From positions 2,000,660 through 2,064,659 of the forward strand of contig JAOWCC010000577.1 of assembly GCA_030867875.1 (NCBI GenBank): a stretch of DNA of 64,000 nt, read 5' to 3'. Below the pieces are notes generated by a model. That model made no database searches. It was not told the origin of the DNA and worked only from the letters and a program-made list of their open reading frames with translations. This DNA comes from Actinernus sp. WN-2022 (Eukaryota; Cnidaria; Anthozoa; Actiniaria; Actinernidae). Each line of letters starts with the position of its first letter. Position 1 is the stretch's first letter. Position numbers and translations under genes: made by a program. Positions 54,401 to 63,928 of the stretch are shown here, one piece after another.

Positions 54401-55210
54401 TTCATCCCCACTAGGGTCAAGCACATCAACAATCAGTGAATCTCTGTGCTTGAAAATAAGTTTTACCATGACGGACGCCAACAGGGAAACATTTGACTTG
54501 AAGAATTGTGTTGCTTCTTCAGACCAGGAAGTGCCCAATGGTTTTACATGTGCAAGTGAGCACCGTAATGCAAGGTGCTGCATTGAAGCAAACGCTGGCA
54601 ACAAATGTCGAAGACTTGATACTGGTAGCGACTCTCGATTGCCATAGTCAACGTAATAAATGTTCACTGTGCCATCAGGATTTATTCCTTCTATAAAGGC
54701 ACGAAACCACTCGCCAGTTAAGGTAAACTTTGCAGCACAAACCACATTAACAACAGGCTGAAATGGCAAGGCATTAGTTGCACCGTAATGTTCATCCATA
54801 TCTGATGACAATTTTGAAAGGCGTTGGGCCATTTCAAGATCTGCGATCTGAATGTAGAACTCTCCAGGGGACATAATTTCAGTTACGACAGCTTTGAATG
54901 ATTCCCTAATTGGTGGTAATGTGGCTGAAGATATTGAACAGCCATGAACTGAAAAAGGCAGACATCCTTTCAGTACAGACTCTTCAAATCTTTTAAACCT
55001 TGTCCTTCCTTGTTGAAGACCTTTCTGGTCAGATGGCCTATTCTGCATAGCTTGTTTTACGGACATCTGATAGTTTGGCGTGTTAGGACTTTTATCTGGT
55101 ATTCCTTCCCTCCTCATTCCTGTCGTCATAGGTCTCCTTGCATCATTGCCACTTCTCTGCTCTCTCTGAACTGGATTTTGTCCAACTCTGTGGGATCGTA
55201 TGAATGACAT
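51437..55210 (-). CDS. Multi-Tudor domain protein (five extended Tudor domains), TDRD-like
   Basis: A continuous reading frame of about 1,257 residues with five extended Tudor repeats, at roughly residues 105-295, 340-530, 592-780, 878-1055 and 1075-1260 (counted from 55,228). Each repeat has the Tudor core ending in [VYP]D[YF]GN: DYGN in repeats 1, 3 and 5, DFGN in 2 and 4. Each core is preceded by a W-[FYC]-R-[AGV] strand and followed by a conserved LRCSLA-type helix (weakest in repeat 4). Linkers are Ser/Gln/Pro-rich and low in complexity. In the TDRD1/4/6/7 family such repeats bind symmetrically dimethylated arginines on Piwi proteins in germ granules; that role is inferred from family. 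No MYND, RING or LOTUS domain is visible, so upstream exons may be missing. The first ATG is at 55,210 and the frame stays open to 55,228. A plausible splice acceptor (CCCACAG) lies near 55,195, so the start is uncertain. No stop or frameshift breaks the frame. It is the best-preserved gene in the window. Confidence 0.9.
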   Translation of the reverse strand: MSFIRSHRVGQNPVQREQRSGNDARRPMTTGMRREGIPDKSPNTPNYQMSVKQAMQNRPSDQKGLQQGRTRFKRFEESVLKGCLPFSVHGCSISSATLPPIRESFKAVVTEIMSPGEFYIQIADLEMAQRLSKLSSDMDEHYGATNALPFQPVVNVVCAAKFTLTGEWFRAFIEGINPDGTVNIYYVDYGNRESLPVSSLRHLLPAFASMQHLALRCSLAHVKPLGTSWSEEATQFFKSNVSLLASVMVKLIFKHRDSLIVDVLDPSGDESLSHSLVTKELATRFQTTNTSPPRRNQRGRDDQISRTPRQTLGALPQEPRTPILEAALSSAALPAAKEQFNAVVTEIINPGCFFVQIADIGVAKELSDLSAEMNSHYAGASYPSFEPNEHEICVAPFGSNDWCRVFVETISTNETARVYYVDFGNTEDVPIRQLRPIEERFTPLAHCALRCSLAYVLPIDSNGWSDDVPAFFKSTVPLGKALTMKLVSKRKDVLFVDIKDPQLGKDSVANILVRSGLAANIGGNDQVKYSSKSDSSCSTYSDNSVPSQGHVDGMRQGTAGIPRSPDRQQDKGPSVFESAIASAKLPSLKETFQVFVTDITSPGSFSVQIADIEMARKVAALTEEMKTFYSAAEHQPFQPCAQQVCAAQFTLNNKWYRGYIENIATDGSVHIYYPDYGNSEVLDVSRLQRLEQQFVSLPFSALRCSLANVVPVEEQGWSEDATSLFKANVPLYNVVTAKLIGKQKDCLFVDVEDPEKGPVSQVLQTQGLALRKHREERPARKPFGEQLDAELLQGQLRNEPHHAEPQGGTPTQDVPCTQGHNAMYLHASQSSRSSTPPTAVPRMQKQSVTPSTDAVQSHRPFLLESLPLANIPQKEYFDILMCDIHASGSVSYQVLTEANAQGLSALSAEINNYCSKVDHDSYQPNIGELCCAFFSVDGSWYRAVVDELLPSNQHRVTFVDFGNQHDVDPGGIRRISESFVQLPRQAYSSALAGLEPQTNIPWEAEVLECLRQRTLNQHLLARIVKSTEAGLSIELFEVGLQSKPGANINREVMQMGTPPVTIHPSIVFPQADKFDVIVTEVINPGEVWVQRQDHEAQASLQSLMSGISSYCEGNARMVTTLPTQGYFCFAKFSIDNKWYRARVLRCNGGNNIIVRYADYGNTETVSLDRLREAEQEFLELPLQAFKCYLARVIPGQQGWSVDAVDFMQQVLNRQLKVKVLERGKEDIGVDLEDHGIESGIVNISEYLVNFGYALQKD

Positions 55211-55228
55211 GCATTTAGTTAAAAACAA

Positions 55229-56444
55229 AAGATTAAACTCTTACACTTGACATCATTATTCAAAGAGCTACATATTAAGAGCAAATGCCTGTAAATATCG
55301 AACAACTGGTGGCCACACTCAAAAAAACAATTTGGTCACAATACTTCTACAGATAGGTATTACCAAGTAAATAAGCGTGGGAGTTTTTCAAAATCTAAAA
55401 ACTCTTGAATTTTGAGAAAATCGACTTTGCCGCGTCAGTAGCCTCAAAACAGCCAAATTGGCAGGTCTCAAAACTTCTCTCGTATGCAAAAGTATGAGAA
55501 GTAACCAAAAATCTGTCCCGATATATTAATTCAAGTGTATATGACATGATTTTTTTTTGCATTTTTCCTAATTAAAAATAAAAAAACAAATTACGTATGT
55601 GTTTCGCGCCCGAAATACACCGCACTGTCGCCTTAGAATTGGTCGGGAGACTGGGTTGAGAATTCGCGTTGTGACGTCACATTGTTTGCAACTCGCTTGC
55701 AGATTCCTTTCGTTTGGTTGCATCCAGGAATAGAGAACCCAAAACTGTCCAGCGATTCAGAAACGAGTATGTCGAATGATAATATCTACCTTCTCTTTGT
55801 ACTGCTTTTGTGTTGTTGTCGCCATATTGGCAATACTGCAAACGACATGACGTCACACATGACATTTTGACCGCGCGCTCCTGGAGACACTTGAAGCCAA
55901 AAGACGAGTGTTTTGAACGAAAAAAAAACGCTTCCGAAAGATTTCAGATTTTAATTTTAAAACCGTTCTTTATACATATCGAACTAGCAAAATCAGAAGA
56001 AAAAACATTCGCGTCATATACACTTTAAGGAAGGGATTGACATTTCATCTGGGCTGATATTTTGATATTGGCAATAATTCGAAAGGTGAACAATCACAAT
56101 TTCGGACATTTTTTTCAACCAACAGAAATGTTGATTTCACATTAAAATCGCGATGGAAATTTTATCCATGTCCTCACCTTGTATTTTTCTAATAAGCTGA
56201 CCATGAAGAGCTTACACTTTGACCTACTTTGCACTACACACGAAACCCTTGAATTTTAACTCTTTGACAATTGAACAATTAACGCTTTGTTATTTCCGAT
56301 GGATTGCAGATTCCTGAGCACTAAGCTAACTTAGAACGCGAATATGGAACTTAAATTGAAACCTGAGAATTGGAAAACAACTCACGTCAAGGATATGACA
56401 TATGCAAATAACTTCTATGAACTTCTACTTCATTTTTACGTAAT
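55229..56444. other. Presumed intron or upstream region of the Tudor gene
   Basis: 55,437-55,515 and 56,035-56,160 carry segments repeated (in inverse order and strand) at 63,495-63,670. This suggests a dispersed repeat with an insertion in this copy. No exon recognised. Confidence 0.4.
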
Positions 56445-56580
56445 GTTTCAAGGCCGACAATGAGGACTGGACAGGATTTCAAAGTCCGCACAATTAGTTC
56501 CAGTCCGAGGAGCAGCCGAGGAATGGAACTAATTGCGAGGACTTTGAAACGCCACCCAGTCCAAATTGGAGGCCTTGAAA
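56445..56580. repeat. Inverted repeat H4 with CGAG apex
   Basis: Outer ends GTTTCAAGGCC/GGCCTTGAAAC, inner TTCCAGT...TGGAAC. The apex (56,506-56,520) is CGAG-GAGCAGC-CGAG. It is close kin of H6 at 61,441. Confidence 0.88.
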
Positions 56581-57684
56581 CGACTTCAAAAACTACTTAA
56601 TAATTTCATGCTTGTTTGGTGGTTGTGGGATAAACAACACAATTATTTTAAAACTTCATGCATTTAGAGTTTCGATGTTTCAGGCTTGAAGGTTGTACTT
56701 GCATAATTAGATATCATTGCATTGTTTCACTAAGTAATCAAACGTCTATTGTTAAAGAAAAGATGGCATGTTAACATTTATGCGCTTGTTCTCGTGGGAG
56801 TACGTGTTTACAACCTGGCATGAAATTTGATGAAAACATTATAGTTTGGCGTTACAGTTGGCGTCACGGACATGCGCAGTGTCAGGGCAGTGTGCAAAAA
56901 AAAACAAGTCCCACATTGGAGAGACTGTCTGTATGCATCAAGACAGGTATTTTACCGCTTTGGGAAGTCCGTGGTCAATCGTGAGACCTCCCTTTGTACA
57001 AGGTATTTGCCAACAGTGCTTTGAAATCCTTATGAATATTCATAGTTCAAAGTCCTTGGACTTAGAAAAGGATTTCAAAGTACCGTAGAGCGAACTTTGA
57101 CAGGGTTTCAAAGTACTGCACGTGGTACAAATCGAGACCTCTGGTTGGCTACTTACCTCATGAATTATAAAGTAGTTTTCGAATTGATTTTCTCAAACTC
57201 ATTAATAATTCACGAGATAGTCATCCAATGGAGGAACTGTATTTGGTCACATGCATCGGGTGAAACCCTTGTTCGAAGCTTCGTCAGGTGGATGCATCTT
57301 GACATCCAATGAAACACCAGTTCCAAACGCACTAGTGTTTGATCATACTTCCAACCCTAGTGATCAATATTTCTTAATCATCATATTCATGACCACTAAC
57401 TAATTACATACTGATAAACTACAAGTAAGGAGCGAAGAAGTAAAGAAATAAAGAATGACAGATAAAGAAAAAGTGTGCCTCCACTGGAGTTCGAACCTCG
57501 ACCCTTCCGACTGCTTGCACTAACTCTTGCCCACTACACTACTGGTACGCTAGTTGAAATCACTGCCATCAAAAAAGAATAATAAGCAATCTATCGAATA
57601 ATTATATACAACAGTCAAACGGTACTAATGAAGTTTGAAAAGAAGCGTATGTAAATTTTCGGTTTAGCATTTGCATGAGAAGAC
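56581..57684. other. Non-coding repeats and one tRNA-like stretch
   Basis: Minus strand 57,475-57,556 has an A-box-like TAGTGTAGTGGGCAAGAG and B box GAGGTTCGAACTC (SINE head). CTCATTAATAATTCACGAG lies at 57,198-57,216. No gene recognised. Confidence 0.5.
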
Positions 57685-57832
57685 ATTTCAAACACGAATT
57701 GTTCGTCGTTCATCAGGGGTTCCAAATATTTCAAAAACAATAAAACCCTCGTGGCTACGCCTCTCGGGTTTCATTTGTTTTCTCAATATTTGGAACCCCT
57801 GATAAAAGACTCATTCAATTCGTGTTTGAAAT
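57685..57832. repeat. Inverted repeat H5 with CGAG/GTA apex
   Basis: Outer ends ATTTCAAACACGAATT and complement. GTTCCAAATATT pairs with AATATTTGGAAC. The apex at 57,748-57,766 on the minus strand is CGAG-AGGC-GTA-GCCA-CGAG. Confidence 0.9.
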
Positions 57833-59565
57833 AGTTCTTAAAGACTGGTATAAGTTGGTCTGCAAGTGATTGACAACATGGAAGCTCAACAGTTCATCCC
57901 GAAATTAAATTTCACGTATTCAAACTGTGTCTACAAATTGAACATCAGCAGCACATACTAAACCCTTCTACCCTTTGGAAGGTTATTCAAAACCTTTTGC
58001 CTCGCAGAGAAACAGAAATTTTAAAGATAAACCGAATGGTAGCAGTTGGAATGCATCTGCATGATAGATATTACAGTGTTGCGTGACCGAGCAAAATATT
58101 CGCATCGAGACTCGGGATACCAAGCTATTTTTATTTATATCTTCTGTTTCCTACACCCTTCTCGTATTTTACATTTTTTTTAAGGCCATGAAAAGCAGTT
58201 TCTAAACGCTGTTTTGTATATGCTTAATATATACTGCCGTCTAGCAACATACCATGTTTTTAAGCCCCGGTCACACAGCACATTTTCATTCTACCAAGAG
58301 CAAAAACTGAGCGATTTAGTAAAAGGTGTTTTCGTTAATAGATGATAGTAAATTAATAAGTAGTTGAGATGTAATTTAAATGATTTTGTGTCAGTGTTAT
58401 TATTTCTTGTCCCCTGACCACCTAGTGATGTCTTGCCTCCTCTAAATGTTCGGTCTGGTTACGGCTTAAAAAAAAAACAGGGCCAGATCTGTATCTACTG
58501 TACAACACGGCCACGAATTTTGTAAATAATAACATTGGGTGCAAGAGCTTTAATTTATCCTTCTGGGTTGTATCTCTTGCATCCTCCACTCTATTTTATG
58601 TACGTACTATCACAGGCAGCCCAAGCTCTGTATTTGCACTGTGTGACTATTATTTCACAAAATTCTCAGATAAAGAAAATAAACTTACCTTAAGAGTTTG
58701 TTGTTGTCCTGTTGTTTCTCTGGGGTCTAGAAATGGCGGTTATGGGGCATTTCTCTCACTTTGGGTTTTTCTCTCTTCTCTGTCTTAAATAAAGGAAAGG
58801 CTGCACACTCAAATTCAAACCACGAGGCACTTGAGGCCGATTTTTCGCACGAAAACCCATCCGATAGGCGTAATTTCCTCCGTCAGGTGAAAGGTAGATA
58901 GTTTTTCTTACCCCAGAAGTTTACAGACTTGAGAAATCATTATCCTAACTCTTCCAAATGAACTCATTTCTTTGAAAAAGCCCTCATTCTTCGTAAGAAA
59001 CTACGTGTTTGCTGCTGTTCGGTCATGACGTAATAAACTCGGCTTTGTAGCCTGGTCTGCTGACAAAATTCCTCTTTCCTTCGCCTAATTGTGTTGACTC
59101 ACTATGATAGTGATACAGGAACCTTCTAACAAGCATTGTGTGACAAAGTGTCAGTTGCGGTATATTATTTAGTGTAGCTAAATCAAATTGATCGCGAAAC
59201 ACCTATCTTTAAATCAAAATGCACCATTCAATTTCTAGGTAACAATAAATGTTAAGGGTTCATTAGCAACATTTCTACAAGATTCACGACTCGTGTATTA
59301 GTCAGGTCAACCGACCGTAAATTTATGCAGAATATTCAAATTCAAAGTTCACTAGTTATTCGAAAATATCAAGCCAACATGAACCTCAATGTTTCCCCAT
59401 CGTGGATAAATAAATATTAGCTACCACTATACGATATATCCCAATCTAAAACACAACTTCTATAATGTCGAATTAGCTACCACCATACGATATATCCCGA
59501 TCTAAAACACAACTTCTATAATGTTGAGTGCTTTCAATTAGAATAGCAGTCATTTCGCAATATTT
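57833..59565. other. No gene assigned apart from the candidate donor at 58,690
   Basis: AT-rich. Two near-identical 70-bp segments at about 59,415-59,470 and 59,470-59,525 (ACGATATATCCC, AAAACACAACTTC) form a short direct repeat. Confidence 0.45.
58692..58745 (-). other. Possible 5' non-coding exon with GTAAGT donor upstream of the Tudor gene
   Basis: On the minus strand a purine-rich, ATG-free stretch ends in AAG|GTAAGT near 58,686-58,692, a textbook splice donor. Just upstream is a CCGCCAT motif, the complement of the ATGGCGG element often found at animal promoters. It lies about 3.5 kb upstream of the Tudor coding frame on the same strand and could be its first exon. This is inference only; RNA evidence is needed to connect the two. 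Confidence 0.2.
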
Positions 59566-59717
59566 ACCTTAGAAAGCGGCATATCTACCACACAACCAAA
59601 TCCTTTCAAAAGCACCAACACATTTTCTCCGATAACAGTTTGTTCTTCACAGTCAAACAAACCACAAACATTGCACACGTACCACAAACGCCCATCAATA
59701 TATCTTCGGAACATCCA
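59566..59717 (-). other. Possible short coding exon ending at a GTAAAT donor
   Basis: The minus strand has a 49-codon frame from an ATG near 59,712 (MFRRYIDGRLWYVCNVC, with CxxC and a later C) that ends MPLSK followed by GTAAATATT, a possible donor. The DNA also resembles the repeat block at 893-960, so it may be repeat-derived. Weak. Confidence 0.2.
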
Positions 59718-59927
59718 ACATCATTCGGAAAAGTCAACGCCATGCTAGATCCACAGGTTAACGCCACGCATCCACCTAACCCCAATAACTCGTTACTGCA
59801 CGAGTTAAAAATCCAAGGTGAAGCACATGGATTAAATTGCCATCACGATTTTAATTAATAGATAAAGAATGAGTGTCAAGACAAGATGAAATTCTGATTG
59901 TACGGTACTGGAAATATATATAATTAC

Positions 59928-59968
59928 TACTGATATTTCGGTTGGCACGGCCAACCTTCCTCAGGGTA
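59928..59968 (-). ncRNA. Hammerhead-like motif, inverted PLE 3 arm
   Basis: The minus strand: TACC, CTGAGGA, stem II GGTTGG-ccgtg-CCAACC, GAAA, TATC, AGTA. The core is present. Stem I (TACC/AGTA) has one mismatch compared with the plus-strand copy. Confidence 0.6.
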
Positions 59969-60129
59969 CACAAGTATATGGCAAGAAACCGTTAGTTACA
60001 AATTTTAAATTTTGAAAACATGAATGTGAGGCTAGGAGATAAAATTACAAGTGATGAGTGGGCGTGATAGAGAACTAAGATAAATACAATTCCATAGTAG
60101 AGACTGAGTAGTATAAAATTACATTTCTT

Positions 60130-60745
60130 CCTTTCTATTCATGCCTTTAGGTTCTAATGTTTGTCCTTTATCAATAAGAAATGCCTCGTGAGCTATTAGA
60201 GTGGATGAGTTCTAAGGGAATTAATTGCATGTCATTAGGGCAATGGTTGTCACAGTAAGAAAATGAACCGAGACAGCAGTAGCTTTAGATTTGTTAGTAG
60301 GTTTGTCAACAGGGCGGCGGTGTTCATTAAAGCGATCTTTAAGGCGACGCTTAGTTTCTCCTATGTATTGAGCATTACAGCATTTACAATGAACCATGTA
60401 TATGAGATTTTAGAATTACAGTCAATGTGATGTTTGATGGGCCTGATCTCACCAGTCGAATGAAATGTGTAATTAATTTAGCCGTGATTGATGTAGTTAC
60501 AAGTTAGACAATTATTACCACAGCGAAATGAGCCATGGAGGTCATTAAGAGGATCAAGTTTATCAGTGCGGAGTTTGGATTTGACTAAAACGTCGAAAGG
60601 CTGCAAACGGTGGAGTTTGGAATACGTTTATGCATCGGTTAGATGAAGAAAGAATGTTAACGTGTTTCCGGATGATGCATGATATGGATGGTAAAGCAGG
60701 GTTATATGTTATTACAAGAGGGACTTGGTTAGACTGTACAGCTAT
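60130..60745 (-). pseudogene. Inverted PLE 3 arm: nuclease, linker and thumb remnants
   Basis: Minus-strand translation gives the same GIY-YIG words (AQYIGETKRRLKDRFNEH), a linker, and VPLVITYNPALPSISCIIRKH, with more stops than the plus-strand copy. It is fused head to head to the RT palm at 60,746. Confidence 0.75.
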
Positions 60746-61440
60746 GGGTACAAGAATGGCACCCTCATGTGCCAACTTGTTCCTAGCCAAATTTGAGACT
60801 GACGCACTCACTCAAGCACCGCACCAGCCACATACCTGGTGGCATTATATCGACGACATTTTCATGATTTGTACTCACACAGAAAACGAACTACTCACAT
60901 TTATTTCTTACCTTAATCAATGTTATCCTACTATCAAATTCACTCATTCACATCAGTACCTTTCTTAGACGTTACAGTTTCTTTAAATGACGGTAACATT
61001 GAAACAGATCTTTATTCCAAGCTCACTGACAAACACCAATACTTACTACGTTCGTCTTGTCACCCACAACACACCAAACGCGCCATTCCTTTCAGTCTTG
61101 CTCTCAGATTAGGCTGTATCTGCTCTTCCGACATACCTTTACCTCTCGCACCAACGAACTTAAATCCTACCTTAACAAACGTGGATATAACCGCTCCTTT
61201 TTATACAAAGAAATACATCGCGTTCATACCATCTCACGGACAGAAGCACTCACACCTAAACAAGCTAACAAACAGTCCAACAAAGTCCCTCTTGTAATAA
61301 CATATAACCCTGTTTTACCATCCATATCATCCGTCATCCGCAAACACTTTAACATTCTTTTTTCATCTAACCGATGCATAAACGTATTCCAAACTCCACC
61401 GTTTGCAGCCTTTCGACGCAATAAAAACTTACAACGTAAT
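60746..61440 (+). pseudogene. PLE 3 reverse transcriptase (palm and thumb), frameshifted
   Basis: The plus strand reads AMGTRMAPSCANLFLAKFET, then the active site WWHYIDDIFMICTH. After a shift near 60,960 come VPFLDVTVSLNDGNIETDLY and LTDKHQYLL. Another shift near 61,130 leads into TSRTNELKSYLNKRGYNRSF and ITYNPVLPSISSVIRKHFNI, ending FAAFRRNKN at the insert. The catalytic YIDD is present, but the frame is broken at least twice. Confidence 0.8.
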
Positions 61441-61575
61441 AGTTCAAAGCCGTCAATGAGGACTGGACGGGATTTCAAGTCCACGCAATTATTTCCAGTC
61501 CGAGGCGCAGCCGAGTACTGGAACTAATTGCAAGGACTTGAAATCCCGTCCAGTCCGAATTGGAGGCTTTGAACT
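61441..61575. repeat. Inverted repeat H6 with CGAG/GCA apex
   Basis: Outer AGTTCAAAGCC/GGCTTTGAACT, inner GACTGGACGGGATTTCAAG pairing with CTTGAAATCCCGTCCAGTC. The apex at 61,501-61,515 is CGAG-GC-GCA-GC-CGAG. Confidence 0.92.
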
Positions 61576-61940
61576 GACATCTCATAGTCACGAATAATTA
61601 ATGAGAGTTTTAAAAAAGCTAATTAACCAACATTTGTTGTTTGCACTTTGGGTTTAATTTAAATCGTCCAATGTTTAAATGACATCAATTCGCCTATTAG
61701 AATGAACACACCAACATAGTAATACAAAATAGCACTGATTAAACAATAGAAAAAGAAAGGGATTTGTATAACTTAGATTCAGTATAATTTCACACTTTAG
61801 TGCATTCCCTCTATTTGAAAAAAAACACACGAATTGTTCTTAATTAAAGCACTTGTATTGGAGTTTGTTCACCACCGCCTCCCGGGAATGAAAAACTGGA
61901 TAAAAACAAATCCAAGGTTATAGATTCGATTTGATTAGTC

Positions 61941-62258
61941 ATGGCTTCGAGCGACGAAGAGAGCTTTCGACCTTTGAAACGTTTTAGAAAATCGAAAAGC
62001 AGAGAAGAAGAAGAGAAGGAGCTTGCTAACGCCGTACCTCTGTCTACACGGTATAAGAACAAATGGGCTGTAAACGTGTTCGTTGAATGGCGGGAAGGTA
62101 GAGAAAACAAAGTCACTGCGTTGGAGAGTACGAGTTTAAAATTATCTTTGGAAGATATAGAAAACCTGGACGAAGATTGGGAAAAAATGATTTCATGCAT
62201 TGTAAAATGTCTACCAATAAATTGTTGTTGTAGTTTGACTTGTAATTTTTTTTTCTAA
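61941..62258 (+). pseudogene. N-terminal fragment of a Crypton-type tyrosine recombinase
   Basis: 105 codons starting MASSDEESFRPLKRFRKSKS, then NAVPLSTRYKNKWAVNVFVE with WREGRENK, the SAM-like N-terminal DNA-binding part typical of Crypton/DUF3504 proteins in cnidarians. The C-terminal quarter (KCLPINCCCSLTC) looks non-homologous. No catalytic domain follows, so this is a fragment or a captured first exon. Confidence 0.55.
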
Positions 62259-62527
62259 GCTTAAGTAGAAGGACTGAACTAATGTTTTCAAGTTGTAGTA
62301 CTGAACTAATTTTGTTCCAGTCCTAGGACTAGAACAAAATTAATTCAGTCCTAGGACTAGAACAAAATTAATTCAGTCCTACAACTTGAAAAGAATTAAT
62401 TCAGTCCTTTGACTGGACCAGGTTCCCATTATCATCATGTGACCGATTTATAGACCTTTGATTGGTTGGTTTCCTCATTAATTATTCATGTGTATGAGAT
62501 GTTTTAGTCAAATCAAAACTCTCCCAT

Positions 62528-62890
62528 GGCTCATTTCGCTGTGGTAATAATTGTCTAACTTGTAACTACATTAATCACGGCCAAATTAATTACACATTTC
62601 ATCCGACTAGCGAGATCAGGCCCATCAAACATCACATTGACTGTACTTCTAAAAATCTCATATACATGGTTCATTGTAAACGCTGTAATGCTCAATACAT
62701 AGGAGAAACTAAGCGTCGCCTTAAAGATCGCTTTAATGAACACCACCGCCCTGTTGACAAACCTACTAACAAATCTAAAGTTACTGCTGTCTCGGTTCAT
62801 TTTCTTACTAACAACCATTGCCCTAATGACATGCAATTAATTCCCTTAGAACTCATCCACTCTAATAGCTCACGAGGCATTTCTTATTGA
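62528..62890 (+). pseudogene. PLE 3 linker and GIY-YIG nuclease
   Basis: Downstream of the insert: FRCGNNCLTCNYINHG, IKHHIDC, NLIYMVHCKRCNAQYIGETK, RLKDRFNEH and VSVHFL, ending near SRGISY. Same domain order as PLE 1, with about 60% similar residues by eye. The expected C-terminal LIDKGQTLEPKGMNRKEEM words continue in the next frame to about 62,940. Confidence 0.8.
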
Positions 62891-63092
62891 TAAAGGACAA
62901 ACATTAGAACCTAAAGGCATGAATAGAAAGGAAGAAATGTAATTTTATACTACTCAGTCTCTACTATGGAATTGTATTTATCTTAGTTCTCTATCACGCC
63001 CACTCATCACTTGTAATTTTATCTCCTAGCCTCACATTCATGTTTTCAAAATTTAAAATTTGTAACTAACGGTTTCTTGCTATATACTTGTG

Positions 63093-63133
63093 TACCCTGA
63101 GGAAGGTTGGCCATGCCAACCGAAATATCGGTA
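63093..63133 (+). ncRNA. Hammerhead ribozyme, PLE 3 3' region
   Basis: TACC, CTGAGGA (63,097-63,103), stem II GGTTGG-ccatg-CCAACC, GAAA (63,122-63,125), TATC, GGTA. Stem I TACC/GGTA is perfect, stem III is a single pair, and H17 is C. Confidence 0.7.
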
Positions 63134-63186
63134 GTAATTATATATATTCCCAGTACCGTACAATCAGCCTTTCATCTTGTCTTGAT

Positions 63187-63928
63187 ATTCGTATATATTT
63201 GCTGATTAGATCCCATCCAAGGTGATCCGGTTCCTGCACTTCGTCCGAATTGGTCCTTGCATTCAGTACATTACATTAAAGAATGAGGGGCCGATCTTTA
63301 TCCGATTTACAAACTCGGGCTGAGAGCGAGTTTGTAAATCGGATACAAATTCTTTCTCTTACTTATCAAATGTCTAGATGTAGAGAGCCAAAGTTTATGT
63401 AAATCAGGACGAAATCTGTATCAGATTTAAAGATCACTTATCGGTCGGTGATTTCCTTTGTTTTTGCTTCATGAATTATTAATGAGTTTGATAATGTAAA
63501 ATCAACATTTCTGTCCGTTGAACTATTGTGATTGCTCACCTTTCGAATTATTGCCAAGCTCAAACTTTAAGCCCAAATGAGATGTCAAACCCTTCCTAAA
63601 TCAATATAGTGGGACATATTTTTTGGAAGGTTGCTTCTCTTTTGCATACGAGAGAAGTTTTGACAATCAAGCAGACAACACATTTATTCGCAATAGTAAT
63701 TGAAGGACTATGTGCAAAAGGGCGTAAGTGACTCTTGACCACATTCTAAATTCTCCCTTAGAAAATAAAGAAATTGGAAAATTTAGAATGTGACCAGGTG
63801 ACACTTTTTGCACAGAACACTTCAATTATAGGTATCTGTATATCTAATATGAGCGAAAACGAATTTTTGACTGTGGCCACGAAATTTCGATTTTGCTCGA
63901 TATTTACAGAGACTCGCTCTTAAGTGTT
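63187..63928. other. Repeats, two more hairpins
   Basis: 63,299-63,345 is a perfect hairpin (TATCCGATTTACAAACTCG and complement). 63,702-63,826 pairs AATTGAAG...GTGCAAAA with TTTTTGCAC...CTTCAATT and ACCACATTCTAAATT with AATTTAGAATGTGACC. No gene. Confidence 0.65.

Larger units (their letters stand above)
61438..62527. mobile_element. Insert in PLE 3: foldback H6 plus a TIR-flanked piece with Crypton N-terminus
   Basis: Interrupts the PLE frame. It starts with hairpin H6 (61,441-61,575). Next, 61,577-61,606 and 62,472-62,503 form a 30-bp inverted repeat (CATCTCATA ... GAATAATTAATGAG). Between them is a recombinase N-terminal frame. A second hairpin (62,288-62,390, around TCCTAGGA) repeats ACAAAATTAATTCAGTCCTA. 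Confidence 0.65.
59875..63186 (+). mobile_element. Penelope-like element 3 with inverted 3' copy and internal insertion
   Basis: The plus-strand body (about 60,746-63,186) encodes RT palm, thumb, linker and GIY-YIG. Bases 59,875-60,745 are an inverted copy of its 3' part: tail, nuclease, linker and thumb, all decayed. A 1.09-kb insert (about 61,438-62,527) splits the body. Both arms end at the same AATTATATATAT...GTACCGTACAATCAG terminus. Confidence 0.82.

Noticed and set aside
52014..54696. Many frames of 60-110 codons opposite or out of frame with the Tudor gene
   Set aside because: They follow from the long coding frame and repeated domains; none has conserved motifs.
63299..63345. Hairpin at 63,299 as a seventh member of the CGAG/GNA group
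   Set aside because: Its apex has CTCG opposite CGAG, which pairs normally, and no GCGNAGC; kept as an ordinary hairpin.
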